A stretch of DNA of 64,000 nucleotides from Lucinisca nassula (GCA_963580285.1 OY757016.1:39385124-39449123); one strand, 5' to 3'. Numbered from the stretch's first letter, positions 42,516-55,011 are shown. Notes: generated by a model not told the origin, from the sequence alone. A program made the numbers and translations.

Positions 42516-44315
42516 CAAGAGGGCCATGATGGCCCTGGATCGCTCACCTGATCCATAGAGTAACAAGTGGGCCCCGGGGAGGGCCATTATTGACCCCAGT
42601 GTTATAATGTGCATAATGTTGAGGGGAGGTCTAAAAAGGTGAAGCTTCATACCAAATACATGTATCAACAAAGGCTATAATTTGAACAATCTAGGCAAAG
42701 GTCCACTAGATGAAGCTACACACCAAATATAAAAGACCTGGGCCTTGTGGTTTCAGAGAAGAATATTTTTTTGAAGATATTCCCTACATAATCCTATGTA
42801 AAACCAAATGGCCCCGGGGCGGAGGCATTTTTGGCCTCAGGGCTATAATTTAAACAATCTTGATAGAGGTCCACTAGATGAAGCTTCACACCAAATATCA
42901 AAGACCTGGGCCTTGCTGTTTCAGAGAAGATTTTCCAAGATTATCTCTATATAAGTCTATGTAAAACCAAAGGGCCCTGGGGCGGGGCATTGTTGGCCCA
43001 AGGGCTATAATTTGAACAATCTTGGTAGAGGTCCACTAAATGAAGCTCCATACCAAATATCAAAGACATGGGCCTTGCAGTTTCGGAGAAGAAGATTTTT
43101 AAAGATTTCCCTATATAAGTCTATGTAAAACCAAATGGTCTCAGGGCAGGGGCATTTTTGGCACCAGGGCTATAATTTGAACAATCTTGATAGAGGTTCA
43201 CTAGATTAAATTTCACACCAAATATCAAAGACCTAGGCCTTGTGGTTTCACAGAAGAAGATTTTTAAAGATTTTCCCTATATAAGTCTCTGTATATGTCT
43301 ATGTAAAACCAAAGGGCCCCGAGGCGGGGGCATTTTTGGTCTCAGGGCTATAATTTGAACAATCTTGGTAGAGGTCCACTAGCTGAAGCTTTATACCAAA
43401 TATCAAAGACCTAGGCCTTGTGGTTTCAGAGCAGTAGATTTTTCAAGATTTTCACTATATAAGTCCATGTAAAACCAAAGGACCCCGGTGCGGGGGCATT
43501 TTTTGCCCCAGGGCTATAATTTAAACAATCTTGGTAGAGGTCCACAAGATGAAGCTTCATACCAAATATCAAAGACCTGGGCCTTGCTGTTTCAGAGAAG
43601 AAGATTTTAAACGATTTTCCCTACATAAGCCTAAGTAAAACCAAAGGGCCCCGGGCCAGGGGGCATTTTTGGCCCCAGCACAATAATTTGAACATTCTTG
43701 GTAGGGGTCCACTATATAAAGCTTCATACCAAATAGCAAAGACCTGGGCCTTGCAGTTTCAGAGAAGAAGATTTTTAAAGATTTTCCCTATAAGCCAATG
43801 TAAAACCAAAGGGCCCCGGGGCGGGGGCATTTTTGGCCCCAGCACTATAATTTGAACAATCTTGGTAGGGGTCCACTAGATGAAGCTTTATACCAAATAT
43901 CTAAGGTCTGGGCCTTGTGGTTTCAGAGAAAAAGATTTTTACAGATTTTCCCTATATTAGTGCATGTAAAACCAAAGGGCCCCACGGTGGGGGCATTTTT
44001 GGCCCCAGCACTATAACTTGAACAATCTTGGTAGGGGTCCACTAGATGAAGCTTCATACCAAATATCAAAGACCTGGGCCTTCCGGTTTCAGAGAAGAAG
44101 ATTTTTTAAGTGTTTGGTGAAAAAATCTATTTTTGGCTCCTGTGACCTATATATGCAACGGACCGGAACCATTTTAACAACTTTGAAAGGGGACCACCTA
44201 AGGATCATTCCTGTGAAGTTTGGTCAAAATCGGATCAGTGGTTTAGGAGGAGATGTCGTTTGAAGAAATTGTTTACGCACGGATAACAGACATAAAGTGA
44301 TCCTAATATAAAACA
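42516..44315 (+). mobile_element. Array element A2
   Basis: Has the 5' stem and tag (42521-42553), leader and about nine monomers. The 3' module (cattcctgtgaagtttgg) ends agtgatcctaatataaaaca with no terminal hairpin and is directly followed by A3's caagaggg. The same junction recurs between A4 and A5. Confidence 0.85.
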
Positions 44316-47300
44316 CAAGAGGGCCATGATGGCCCTGGATCGCTCACCTGATCCATAGAGTAACAAGTGGGCCCCGGGGAGGGCCATTATTGACCCCAGG
44401 GTTATAATGTGCATAATGTTGAGGGAGGTCTAAAAAGGTGAAGCTTCATACCAAATATCAACAAAGGCTATAATTTGAACAATCTTGGCAAAGGTCCACT
44501 AGATGAAGCTACACACCAAATATCCAAGACCTTGGCCTTGCGGTTTCAGGGAAGAAGATTTTTTTAAAGACCTATGTAAAATCAAAGGGCCCCGGACCGG
44601 GGGCATTTTTGGCCCCAGCACTACATAAGCCTATGTAAAACCAAATGGCCCGGGCGGGGGCATTTTTGGCCTCAGGGCTATAATTTAAACAATCTTGATA
44701 GAGGTCCACTAGATAAAGCTTCACACCAAATATCAAAAACCTGGGCCTTGCTGTTTCAGAGAAGAAGATTTTTTTAAAGATTTTCCCTATATAAGTCTAT
44801 GTAAAACAAAAGGGCCCCAGGGTGGGGGCATTTGTGGCCCGAGGGCTACTATTTGAACAATCTTGGTAGAGGTCCACTAGATAAAGCTCCATACCAAATA
44901 TCAAAGACATGGGCCTTGCAGTTTCAGAGAAGAAGATTTTTTAAGATTTTCCCTATATAAGCCCATGTAAAACCAAAGGGCCCCGCGGGCGGGGGCATTT
45001 TTTGCCCCAGCATTATAATTTGAACAATCTTGGTAGGGGTCCACAAGATGAAGCTTCATACCAAATATCAAAGACCTGGGCCTAGCGGTTTCAGAGAAGA
45101 GGATTCTTAAAGATTTTCCCTATATCAGCCCATGTAAAACCAAAGGGCCCCGGGGCGGGGCATTTTTTGCCTCAGCATTATAATTTGAACAATCTTGGTA
45201 GGGGTCCACAAGATGAAGCTTCATACAAATATCAAAGACCTGGGCCTAGCGGTTTCAGAGAAGAAGATTTGTAAAGATTTTCCCTATATCAGCCCATGTA
45301 AAACCAAAGGGCCCCGGGGCTATATAAATCTATGTAAAAACCAAAGGGCCTTGGGGTGGGGGCATTTTTGGCCCAAGGGCTATAATTTGAACAATCTTGG
45401 TAGAGGTCCATTAGATGAAGCTTCATACCAAATTTCGAAGTCCTGGGCCTTGTGGTTTCAGAGAAGAAGATTTTTAAAGATTATCCCCAAATAAGCCTAT
45501 GTAAAACCAAAGGGCCCCAGGGCGGAGCCACTTTTGGCCCCAGCACTATAATTTAAATCATCTTGGTAGGGGTCCTTTAGAAGAAGCTTCATACCAAATA
45601 TAAAAGACCTAGGACTTGTGGTTTCAGAGAAGAAGATTTTTAAAGATTTTCCCTATATAAGTCTATGTAAAACCAAAAGGCCCCAGAGCTGGGGCATTTT
45701 TGGCCCAAGGGCTATAATTTGATAATTTGAATCATCTTGGTAGGGGTCCTTTAGAAGAAGCTTCATACCAAATATCAAAGTCCTGGGCCTTGTGGTTTCA
45801 GAGAAGAAGATTTTTAAAGATTTTCCCTATATAAGCCTATGTAAAACCAAAGGGCCCTGGGGCGGGGGCATTTTTTGCCCCAGCACTATAATTTGAACAA
45901 TCTTGGTAGGGGTCAACTAGATGAAGCTTCATACCAAATATAAAAGACCTAGGCCTTGTGGTTTCAGAGAAAAAGATTTTTAAAGATTTTCCCTATATAA
46001 GTCTACGTAAAACCAAAGGGCCCCAGGGCGGGGGCATTTTTGGCCCAAGGGCTATAAATTGAACATTCTTGGTAGAGGTCCATTGGATGAAGCTTCATTC
46101 TAAATATCATAGTCCTGGGCCTTGCGGTTTCAGAGAAGAAGATTTTTAATGATTTTGGCCTATACAAGCCTATGTAAAACCAAAGGGCCCCGGGACAGGG
46201 GCATTTTTTGCCCCAGCACTATAATTTGAACAATCTTGGTAGATGTCAACTAGATGAAGCTTCATACCAAATATCAAAGTCCTGGGCCTTGTGGTTTCAG
46301 AGAAGAAGATTTTTAAAGATTTTCCCTATATAAGCCTATGTAAAACCAAAGGGCCCAGGGGCGGGGGCATTTTTGGCCCCAGCACTATTATTTGAACAAT
46401 CTTGGTAGGGGTCAACTAGATGAAGCTTCATATCAAATATCAAAGACCTGGGCCTTGCGGTTTCAGAGAAGAAGATTTTTAAAGATTTTCCCTATATAAG
46501 CCAATGTAAAACCAAAGGGCCCCGTGGCGGGGGCATTTTTTGTCCTAGCACTATAATTTGAACAATCTTGGTAGGGGTCCACTTGATGAAGCTTCATACC
46601 AAATATCAAAGTCCTGGGCCTTGTGGTTTCAGAGAAGAAGATTTTTAAAGATTTTCCCTATATAAGCCTATGTAAAACCAAAGGGCCCCGGGGCGGGGGC
46701 ATTTTTGGCCCCGGCACCATAATTTGAACAATCTTGGTAGGGGTCCACTAGATGAAGCTTCATACCAAATATCAAAGACCTGGGCCTTGTGGTTTCAGAG
46801 AAGAAGATTTTTAAAGATTTTCCCTATATAAGCCAATGTAAAACCAAAGGGCCCCGTGGCGGGGGCATTTTTTGTCCCAGCACTATAATTTGAACAATTG
46901 TTGTAGGGGTCCACTAGATGAAGCTTCAGACCAAATATCAAAGTCCTGGGCCTTGTGGTTTCAGAGAAGAAGATTTTTAAAGATTTTCCCTATATAAGCC
47001 TATGTAAAACCAAAGGGCCCCGGGGCGGGGGCATTTTTGGCCCCAGCACAATAATTTGAACAATCTTGGTAGGGGTCCACTAGATGAAGCTTCATACCAA
47101 ATATCAAAGACCTGGGCCTTGTGGTTTCAGAGAAGAAGATTTTTTAAGTTTTTGGTGAAAAAAATCTATTTTTGGCTCCTGTGACCTAGATGTGCAACGG
47201 ACCGGAACCATTTGAACAACTTTGAAAGGGGACCACCTAAGGATCATTCCTGTGAAGTTTGGTCAAAATCCGATCAGTGGTTTAGGAGGAGATGTCGTTT

Positions 47301-47405
47301 AAAGAAATTGTTTACGCACGGACGCACGCACGGACGCACGCACGACGGACGACGGACAAAAAGTGATCCCAAAAGCTCACCTCGTCACTACGTGACGGTG
47401 AGCTA
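44316..47405 (+). mobile_element. Array element A3
   Basis: Complete: 5' stem and tag, leader, about 16 monomers of roughly 165-169 bp, 3' module at 47140-47300, tail acgcacggacgcacgcacgg and hairpin 47374-47404 (agctcacctcgtcac / gtgacggtgagct). H begins two bases later. Confidence 0.85.
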
Positions 47406-47504
47406 ACAAGAGGGCCCAATGGCCCTATATCGCTCACCTGTGTACCAGAAAATCATTAGTGTAGGAGACCACTTGACATTGCTACATACTAAATATCTAA
47501 GCTC

Positions 47505-47672
47505 AGGCAAAGCGGTGTCCATGCTTATAAACCCTACTGGTTTCATTGGGCGACAGGGCTTGAGATGTAATTTCATCTCAATGTCTGGTAAAAGTCCCAT
47601 AAAATTGGAAGAGACATCTCCAAAATGACCTATACAGTGTTGTCAGGGATGTAAAACCTCAAATCAAACAAA
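47505..47672 (+). mobile_element. SINE2, copy g (inside H)
   Basis: Contains caggcaaagcggtgtcc, tggtttcattgggcgac and ends cctcaaatcaaacaaa. H sequence (ctaagctc ... tctgtgccttatgg) flanks both sides. Confidence 0.8.
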
Positions 47673-49056
47673 ATCTGTGCCTTATGGTTTTGGAGAAAAA
47701 GATTTTTTAAAGTTTTTTCCAGTATAAGTCTATAGAAGCTAATGAGCCCTGGGGCTTGGCCAATTTTGACCCAAAGGGCACGGTTGGCAGGATTTATGTA
47801 GGCGAACATTTTGTGTTGCTATATACTAAATATCTAAGGTCTGTACTTCATGATTTCAAAGAAGATGTTTGAAGCTTTTTTCCATTATAAGTTTGTTGGA
47901 GTTAAGGGGCCACAGGATTTAGACCCCAGGGGCATGATTGGCAGGATTCATGTAGGCGACCACTCGACATTGCTACATGCTAAATACCTAAGCTCTGGGA
48001 CTTATGGTTTCAGAGAAGAAGATTTTTGAAGATTTTTTTCCCCATTTTAAGTTTTTTTTTTTTTTCTTTTTTTTTTTTTATTATAAGGGCCCTGTGGTTT
48101 CAGAGAAGAAGATTTTTGAAGTTTCTCCAATTGTAAGTCTATGGAAGCTAAAAAACCCTGGGGTGGGGCCAATTTGGATCCCAGGGGCATAACTGGCAGG
48201 ATTTATGTAGGTGGCCACTTGACGTTGCTACATACTAAAATCTAAGCTCTGGGCCTTATGATTTCATAGAAGAAGATTTTTTAAGTTTTTTTTTCCATTA
48301 TAAGTCTATTGGAGGTGATGAGCTTGGGCGTGGCCAATTTTGACCCAAGGGGCAGGGTTAGCAGGATTTATGTAGCTGGCTATTTTATGTTGCTAGATAC
48401 TAAATATCTAAGTTCTGTGCTTCACAGTTTCTGTGAAGAAGATTTTTGAAGCTTTTTTCCATTATGAGTCTATGCGAACTTAGGGGCCCCGTGGCGTGGC
48501 CCATTTGAACCCCAGAGGCATGATTAGCAGGAAATATGTAGGTGACCACTTGCCGTTGCTACATGCTAAATATCTAAGCTCTGGACCCTGTGGTTTCAGA
48601 GAAGAAGATTTTTGATTTTTTTTTTCCATTATGAGTCTATGGGAGCTAAGGGGGTCCAAGGGTGTAGCCCATTTGGACCCAAGGGGCATGATTGGCAGGA
48701 TTTATGTAGGTGACCACTTGTCAATGCTACATGGCAAATATCTAAGCTCTGGGCCCTGTGGTTTCAGAGAAGAAGATTTTTGAAGCTTTTTTTCCATTAT
48801 GAGTCTATGGGAGCTAAGGGGCCCCGGGGCGTGGCCCATTTGGACCTCAAGGGCATGAATGGCAGGATTTATGTAGGTGACCACTTGCCATTGCTACATG
48901 CTAAATATCTAAGCTATGGGCCCTGTGGTTTCAGAGAAGAAGATTTTTGAAGCTTTTTGTTCCATTATGAGTCTATCGGAGCGAAGGGGCCCCAGGGCGT
49001 GGCCAATTTGGACCCCAGGGGCATGATTGGCAGGAATTATGTAGGTGACCACTGGC

Positions 49057-49352
49057 CGTTGTTTGTTTGATTTGAGGTTTAACGTCCCCGTCAACACTGT
49101 AAAGGTTATTTTGGAGACGTTGCTTCCAATTTTGTGGGACTTTTACCCGACATTGAGATGAAATGACATCTCAAGCCCTGTCGCCCAATGAAACCAATAG
49201 GGTTTATTAGCATGGACGGTCCGCCTGGCACAGCGGTTCCTGGACAGGCTTAGATCCTCTAAGCGGTTTACCAGTACTAGTGTGCGGGTCGGATTCAGCT
49301 CTGCGTGGAAGCATCATGCAGCCCATATATTTCTTCAAGCCCCTATGGGCGG
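49057..49352 (-). mobile_element. SINE2, copy h (inside H)
   Basis: Near-consensus copy from gtttgtttgatttgagg to aagcccctatgggcggggg, inserted in H after gaccactggccgtt. This is the best reference for the family here. Confidence 0.9.
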
Positions 49353-51783
49353 GGGCCATTTTTTTTTTCCATTATGAGTCTATGTGAGCTAAGGGGTGCC
49401 GGGGGTGGCCCATTTGGACCCTAGGGGAATGATTGGCAGGATTTATGTAGGTGACCACTTGCCGTAGCTACATGCCAAATACCTCACCACTGGGCCCTGG
49501 GGTTTCAGAGAAGAAGATTTTTGAATTTTTTTTCCATTATGAGTCTATAGCAGGTAAAGGGCCCCGGGGCTTGGCCGTTTGGACCCCAGGCGCATGATTG
49601 GCAGGAATAATGCCGTTGCTACATGCTAAATATCTAAGCTCTGGGCCCTGTGGTTTCAGAGAAGAAGATTTTTGGATCTTTTTTCCATTATGAGTCTATG
49701 GGACTAAGGGGCCCGGGGCGTGGCCAATTTGGACCCTACGGGCATGATTGGCAGGATTTATGTAGGTGACCACTTGCCATTGTTACATGCTAAATATCTA
49801 AGCTTTGGGCCCTGTGGTTTCAGAGAAGAAGATTTTTGAAGCTTTTTTTTCCATTATGAGTCTATAGGAGCTAAGGGGCCCCGGGGCGTGGCCCTTTTGG
49901 ACCCAAGGGGCATGATTGGCAGGAATTATGTAGGTGACCACTTGCCGTTGCTATGTGCTAAATATCTAAGCTCTGGGCGCTGTGATTTCAGAGAAGAAGA
50001 TTTTTTAAGCTTTTTTCCATTATGAGTCTATGGGAGCAAAGGGGCCCCGGCGCATGGCCCATTTGGAACTCAGGGGCATGATTGGCAGGAATTATGTAGG
50101 TGACCAATTGCCGTTGCTACATGCTAAATATCTAAACTCTGGGCCCTGTGGTTTCAGAGAAGAAGATTTTTGAAACTTTTTTTCCATTATGAGTCTATGG
50201 GAGCTAAGGGGCCCTGGGGTGTGGCCCATTTGGACCCTAGGGGCATGATTGGCAGGATTTATGTAGGTGACCACTTGCCATTGCTACATGCCAAATACCT
50301 CAGCACTGGGCCCTGTGGTTTCAAAGAAGAAGATTTTTGAAGCTTTTTTCCATTATGAGTCAATAGGAGCTAAAGGGCACGGGGCGTGGCCCTATTGGAC
50401 CCCAGGGACATGATTGGCAGGATTTATGTAGGTGACTACTTGCCGTTGCTGCATGCTAAATATCTAAGCTCTGGGCCCTGTGGTTTCAGTGAAGAAGATT
50501 TTTGAAGCTTTTTGTTCCATTATGAGTCTATGGGAGCGAAGGGGCTCCGGGGCGTCGCCAATTTGGAACCCAGGGGCATGATCGGCAGGAATTATGTAGG
50601 TGACCACTGGCCGTTGCTACATGCTAAATATCTTAGCTCTGGGCCCTGTGGTTTCAGAGAAGAATATTTTTGAAGCTTTTTTTCCAATATGAGTCTATGG
50701 GAGTTAAGGGGCCCCAGGGTGTGGCCAATTTGGACCCCAGGGGCATGATTGGCAGAAATTATGTAGGTGACCACTTCCCGTTGCTACATGCCAAATATCT
50801 CAGCTCTGGACCCTTTGGTTTCAGAGAAGAAGATTTTTGAAGCTTTTTCGTATTATGAGTCTTTAGGAGCTAAAGGGCTCCGGGGCGTGGCCCGTTTGGA
50901 CCCCAGGGGCATGATTGGCAGGAATTATGTAGGTGACCACTTGCCATTGCTACATGCTAAATATCTAAGCTATGGACCCTGTGGTTTCTGAGAAGAAGAT
51001 TTTTGAAGCTTTTTGTTCCATTATGAGTCTATCAGAGCTAAGGGGCCCCAGGGCGTGGCCAATTTGGACCCTAGGGGCATGATTGGCAGGAATTATGTAG
51101 GTGACCACTTCCCGTTGCTACATGCCAAATATCTCAGCTCTGGGCCCTTTGGTTTCAGAGAAGAAGATTTTTGAAGCTTTTTGCCATTATGAGTCTATAG
51201 GAGCTAAAGGGCCCGGGGGCGTGGCCCGTTTGGACCCCATGGGCATGATTGGCAGGAATTATGTAGGTGACCACTTGCCATTGCTACATGCTTAATATCT
51301 AAGCTATGGGCCCTGTGGTTTCTGAGAAGAAGATTTTTGAAGCTTTTTGTTCCATTATGAGTCTATCGGAGCGAAGGGGCCCCAGGGCGTGGCCAATTTG
51401 GACCCCAGGGGCATGATTGGCAGGAATTATGTAGGTGACCACTGGCCGTTAATACATGCTAAATATCTAAGCTCTGGGCCCTGTGGTTTCAGAGAAGAAG
51501 ATATTTTAATTTTTTCCCATTGTAAGTCTATGGGAGCTATATGTTGCCATGGCAACCAGAATTCCAATCTGATCAGCCCAAAAACCTTATGCAGCCTTTC
51601 CCCCTACCTGATGATGCTTCTCATGAAATTTGATCAAGATTGACCATGGGGTATTAGAGATATACTTATTTGAAATTGTTTATGGACGCACGCACGCACG
51701 CACAGATGCACGCACGCACGACGGACGACGGACAAAAAGTGATCACAAAAGCTCACCTTGTCACTACGTGACAGGTGAGCTAC

Positions 51784-51966
51784 AAATGCGTTTAAAATGT
51801 CATATGATAAATTGAATCTTGCATTCGTGTCCATGTATTATTGAATTTATTAAACTCGTTGAGGAAAAGGGATAAAATGCTCGGCGGAGCCTCGCATTTT
51901 ATCCCTTTTCCTCAACTCGTTTAATAAATTCAATAATACATGAACACTTATGTAAGATCCTCTATA
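51784..51966 (+). mobile_element. Foldback element L, copy 3, right part
   Basis: Starts aaatgcgtttaaaatgtc and carries the full foldback (gaggaaaagggataaaatgc / gcattttatcccttttcctc) and the end cttatgtaagatcctct. It completes the copy begun at 42334. Confidence 0.85.
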
Positions 51967-52149
51967 TACAAAACTTTGTGTTTCTAAATCTAAAATTTCA
52001 AGACTCGTGCTAGTCTGTGTAGCTGAGCAGGTCAGTTTGTTTCTTGCCTAGGGCCAGCTGTTCAAAACTAATGATGGTATTAGTTAACCCTTCTCTTGCT
52101 GAATATTCATTTAAGCCACATCCATTTCTGACTTCAACCATAGTGCAGT

Positions 52150-52463
52150 TTATATTTTACTTTTGGTTCTTTGAGATCAGCGTGAATATTCTGAGAAATC
52201 AGAAATAAATTATTGGTTTAGACTCATATTCTAGACAGGTTTTTAATAATTTGGACCCCATTTTGATTTATTTCAGTCTTTGAATCGACTGCCTATTCGA
52301 AAATCGCAAAATTGCAGTATGTTTCCTCTGGCTTTCTTTGCCGGATAATTACAGGGTCACTGATGAGGCTTTATTAGCCGAAACTACGCAGTATGACCCA
52401 TCTTCTTTCTTATGAATGTTTTCATTGCTCTTAAAGGAACTCATTTTTGATTTTTTATTTAAA
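52150..52463 (+). repeat. Dispersed repeat N, long copy
   Basis: Matches the reverse complement of 35755-36131 along most of its length (ttatattttacttttgg, gcgtgaatattctgagaaat, tgtttcctctggctttc, tttcattgctcttaaagg). Confidence 0.85.
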
Positions 52464-52504
52464 CCAATCAAATTACTTGATGTAATTTATTGCTACAAAT
52501 TCAT

Positions 52505-52575
52505 AAACTGAATGCCAAACAGTGTAGATCCTGATCAGATGGCCATCTGATCTGGATCTACACTGTTTGCAAAGA
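52505..52575. repeat. Central palindrome of MITE P (fragment)
   Basis: The sequence gccaaacagtgtagatcctg and tgatctggatctacactg is an imperfect palindrome with the P centre sequence. Confidence 0.6.
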
Positions 52576-52639
52576 TAGGGGTTGTCGTGAACAGCAAGAT
52601 AAGGGTTAACATATCGCTAAAAATTCATCATTTAATATG

Positions 52640-52745
52640 GCCAATATCCTAATATTTTTGCTGAAAAAAGTGAGCAGCTTTTGCTTATGCAAAAACTAGC
52701 TACTCATTTATTTTTCAGCAAAAATACCAACATTTTAGATATTGT
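52640..52745. repeat. Foldback element, about 40-bp arms, 4-nt loop
   Basis: The arm atatttttgctgaaaaaag ... agcttttgc and its inverted copy gcaaaaactagct ... ttttcagcaaaaat surround ttat near 52685. Confidence 0.75.
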
Positions 52746-53206
52746 ACTTGCCAGAAAGGTAAACAATATGACCACCAATGAGCTTGTTAAGCTAATGAGG
52801 CTTTGAACAACTGGACCCTGATGGCAAACCACAAAGACAGGTCTTCTCATGACAGGGCTCATACTATAACTTTGTAGAAAACTCCGGTGTCTCCTTGTAT
52901 GATACTCTACAAAGTTATTATTAACAACTAAAAAACATGTTTTGTTTTGTATGATTTGAGGTTTTTAAACCCACTGAAGCTTTTATGAATGTCCAGGTTA
53001 TTTACAAATTTCAAGAAGATCCAACACCAGCTGAAGGAAATAACATGCTGGTGACAATTATAGATCGATGACTGTTTACTGAACACTACGTCATACGGAC
53101 TATTCCATCGGAAACCGTTATGTAGGGGTTACCAACTTTTCCCTCGATTAATTCACAAAATCTTTGCTGTTTACTATTCTGATATGACATCGTTGCAGGA
53201 ATATGA

Positions 53207-53283
53207 TGTGGCGGCATTGGTTAGATGCATAAACTTTAACGGCCTACTTACCCGAAGGTCGTAGGTTCGAATCTCAAATTTTG
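53207..53283 (+). repeat. tRNA-like sequence (SINE head or tRNA relic)
   Basis: Has an A-box-like ttggttagatgca and a B box ggttcgaatct at suitable spacing. The acceptor arms do not pair, so it is not a working tRNA gene. Confidence 0.45.
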
Positions 53284-53340
53284 AATACCATTTTTATTTT
53301 TCGTTCTTTTTTCCTTTAATACACAGTTTTATGCAGCCTG

Positions 53341-53645
53341 TGGCAAGAAATGTTCAAGCCTGAGCTTTTGGAACTTTGCAAACGAAATAAACCAGCTCCT
53401 ACTTATCGAGTTGACCAGCCTTTGAAGAGAAACGGGCACACAATTCTGCGGCTTTCACAATACCATCCTGATCTGATTGCCAAAAAGATGATATGGGGAA
53501 ATTTGAAAGGCTATGTTGGCCAATGAAATTTTAGGCTTCGCGTGGCAGATATAAAGACTCTGATCGAAGAAGGCATTGGAAGCATTGTTGAAAAAGAATG
53601 GTCTGCTTGCTTAACATATGTCGAAAAGGCTAACCAGGACTATTG
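53341..53645 (+). pseudogene. Tc1/mariner-like transposase, C-terminal remnant part 1
   Basis: From about 53356 the frame translates as a DDE transposase C-terminal region. The key block reads RLSQYHPDLIAKKMIWG, where IS630/Tc1/mariner proteins normally have HxDLNPIE-x-IW; the catalytic acidic residue position is Lys here. A TGA stop follows GYVGQ at about 53525. After the stop the frame continues (RVADIKTLIEEGIGSI) to the SINE2 insertion at 53646. Confidence 0.8.
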
Positions 53646-54312
53646 TTTTGTTTGATTTGAGGTTTAACGTCCCCGTCAACACTGTATTGGTCATTTTGGA
53701 GACGTTTCTTCCAATTTTGTGTGACTTTTACATGACATTGAGATAAAATGACATTCCAAGCCCTGTCGCCTAATGAAACCAATAGGGTTTATAAGCATGG
53801 ACGGGCCGACTAGCACCGCTTTGCCTGGGCAGGCTTAGGAGGCCTTCATGCGGACTGAACAAATTATTTGTCTTTCAAATCGCGACGGAAGTAAGGGCGA
53901 GGGTTGTGGCCACGTAAAATCGATTTAAGCTCCCCAGTGGAATTCGTTCCGCTGACCGTTCCAAGGCGGTTCTTCTGTCGCGGTTTATTTTTGTTATGCT
54001 TTGTCTTTGGGTGTTTGTGTCACTTATATTATTTTATTTTGGATAGCCTATTGGTCATTTTGTGGGAAAGTAACTGTCCTTTTGGCTTTCCGCTGTTGGT
54101 GTTTCCATTGGAATCTGTTGTTTCATGTTTGTGTTTCTTTCCCTTGGATGTCTCTGATGGGAGCTGTGGGTTAATTGTATCGATTCCTGATCCTTGCTTC
54201 CACTTCTATTTTTAGATCCTTTAAGCAGTTTACCAGTACTCGTGCGGTTGGTTTCAGCTCTGCGCGGAAGCATCGTGCAGTCCATATTCAAGCCCAAATG
54301 AGCGGGGGCCTG
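53646..54312 (-). mobile_element. SINE2, copy i, split by a further insertion
   Basis: SINE2 parts lie at 53646-53838 and 54216-54312. An imperfect duplication (aaccaggactattg at 53632-53645, aacaggacaattg at 54313-54325) flanks the SINE and lies in transposase coding sequence. Confidence 0.8.
53839..54215 (+). mobile_element. Unidentified about 375-bp insertion inside SINE2
   Basis: Interrupts SINE2 between gcaggcttag and atcctttaagc. The insert starts gaggccttcatgcgg and ends cttctatttttag, with cttag/tttag as a possible short duplication. It is T-rich in its second half and has a 103-codon open frame without recognisable domains. It may be a piece of a LINE or an unknown SINE. Confidence 0.6.
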
Positions 54313-54462
54313 AACAGGACAATTGTAAAAGTGACATCGCTGTTGAAATGGAACGATTCATTTACCACATGTATCTGACAGTGACGTTAAAGATTACAGA
54401 GACTGCTTCTGAGGGTGATGAATCTACCGACACTGCCGAACAATCAAAACTGTTTATGTAAT
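54313..54462 (+). pseudogene. Tc1/mariner-like transposase, C-terminal remnant part 2
   Basis: The frame resumes after the SINE as DNCKSDIAVEMERFI and ends in an acidic tail (EGDESTDTAEQSK) with a TAA near 54460. It fits as the end of the transposase begun at 53341. Confidence 0.65.
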
Positions 54463-54922
54463 GCAATTTCGAAATATGAAATTCTAAAATTATGGAATTC
54501 AAGTTAATATGAATCGCTGAAATTTGAAAATAATGAATTACATACTGATATTAAAAACAACAACAAAAAAAAAAAAACAGGAAAAATATAATACAGAAAA
54601 AAAATAAAATAATTACAACGTCCGAGTGTGTCTTCCACCCCTCGCCCTCACCACCCCGAGGACATCAATGATTCTGAGCTGTAACTGTAACCACTCGGCT
54701 ATTTGTTATTCACGAGAATTTTTGCGCACAGTAAACCTACATTCAAAACGATGCCTACCATCAAATTATTGCGTAAGGTATTTGTTTTAAAGTTTTAGTT
54801 CTTCTCGACAATTTTGTCATGTTTTTAATTTTCTATCTTTTATAATTCACACAATGTGTTCTATTGTTGCGCATGAGAATGAGTTTCAGCTTTTATTTAA
54901 GAAGTTTGCATTCACTGATGAC
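54463..54922. other. Non-coding 3' part of the mariner-like element
   Basis: AT-rich with poly-A runs around 54560-54610. No gene seen. Confidence 0.45.
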
Positions 54923-55011
54923 ATTGTCATCCCTAGATAACGGTATCAGATGGACCGCCCCGTGTGACGTAATGTTCAGTAAACATTCATCGAGCTATAC
55001 CTTCTCCTTAA

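Larger units (their letters stand above)
47407..51783 (+). mobile_element. Array element H
   Basis: Starts caagagggcccaatggccct with the tag atcgctcacctgt. About 24 monomers of roughly 165 bp follow (ttggaccccaggggcatg, attggcaggaattatg, gtaggtgaccacttgcc, ctaaatatctaagctctg, gagaagaagatttttg). Tail acgcacgcacgcacgcac; hairpin 51750-51781 with right arm acaggtgagct. The monomers are visibly related to those of A. Two SINE2 copies lie inside it. Minus-strand open frames of about 60 codons recur once per monomer and are not genes. Confidence 0.85.
53061..54997 (+). mobile_element. Tc1/mariner-like transposon, degenerate
   Basis: Flanked by TA (53059-53060, 54998-54999). The TIRs are about 75 bp (53061-53135 and the inverse at 54923-54997) with shared tcgatga, tgtttactgaaca, tacgtca and accgttat blocks. 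Between them lie the C-terminal part of a transposase, a tRNA-like sequence and a SINE2 insertion. The N-terminal transposase half is missing. Confidence 0.8.
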
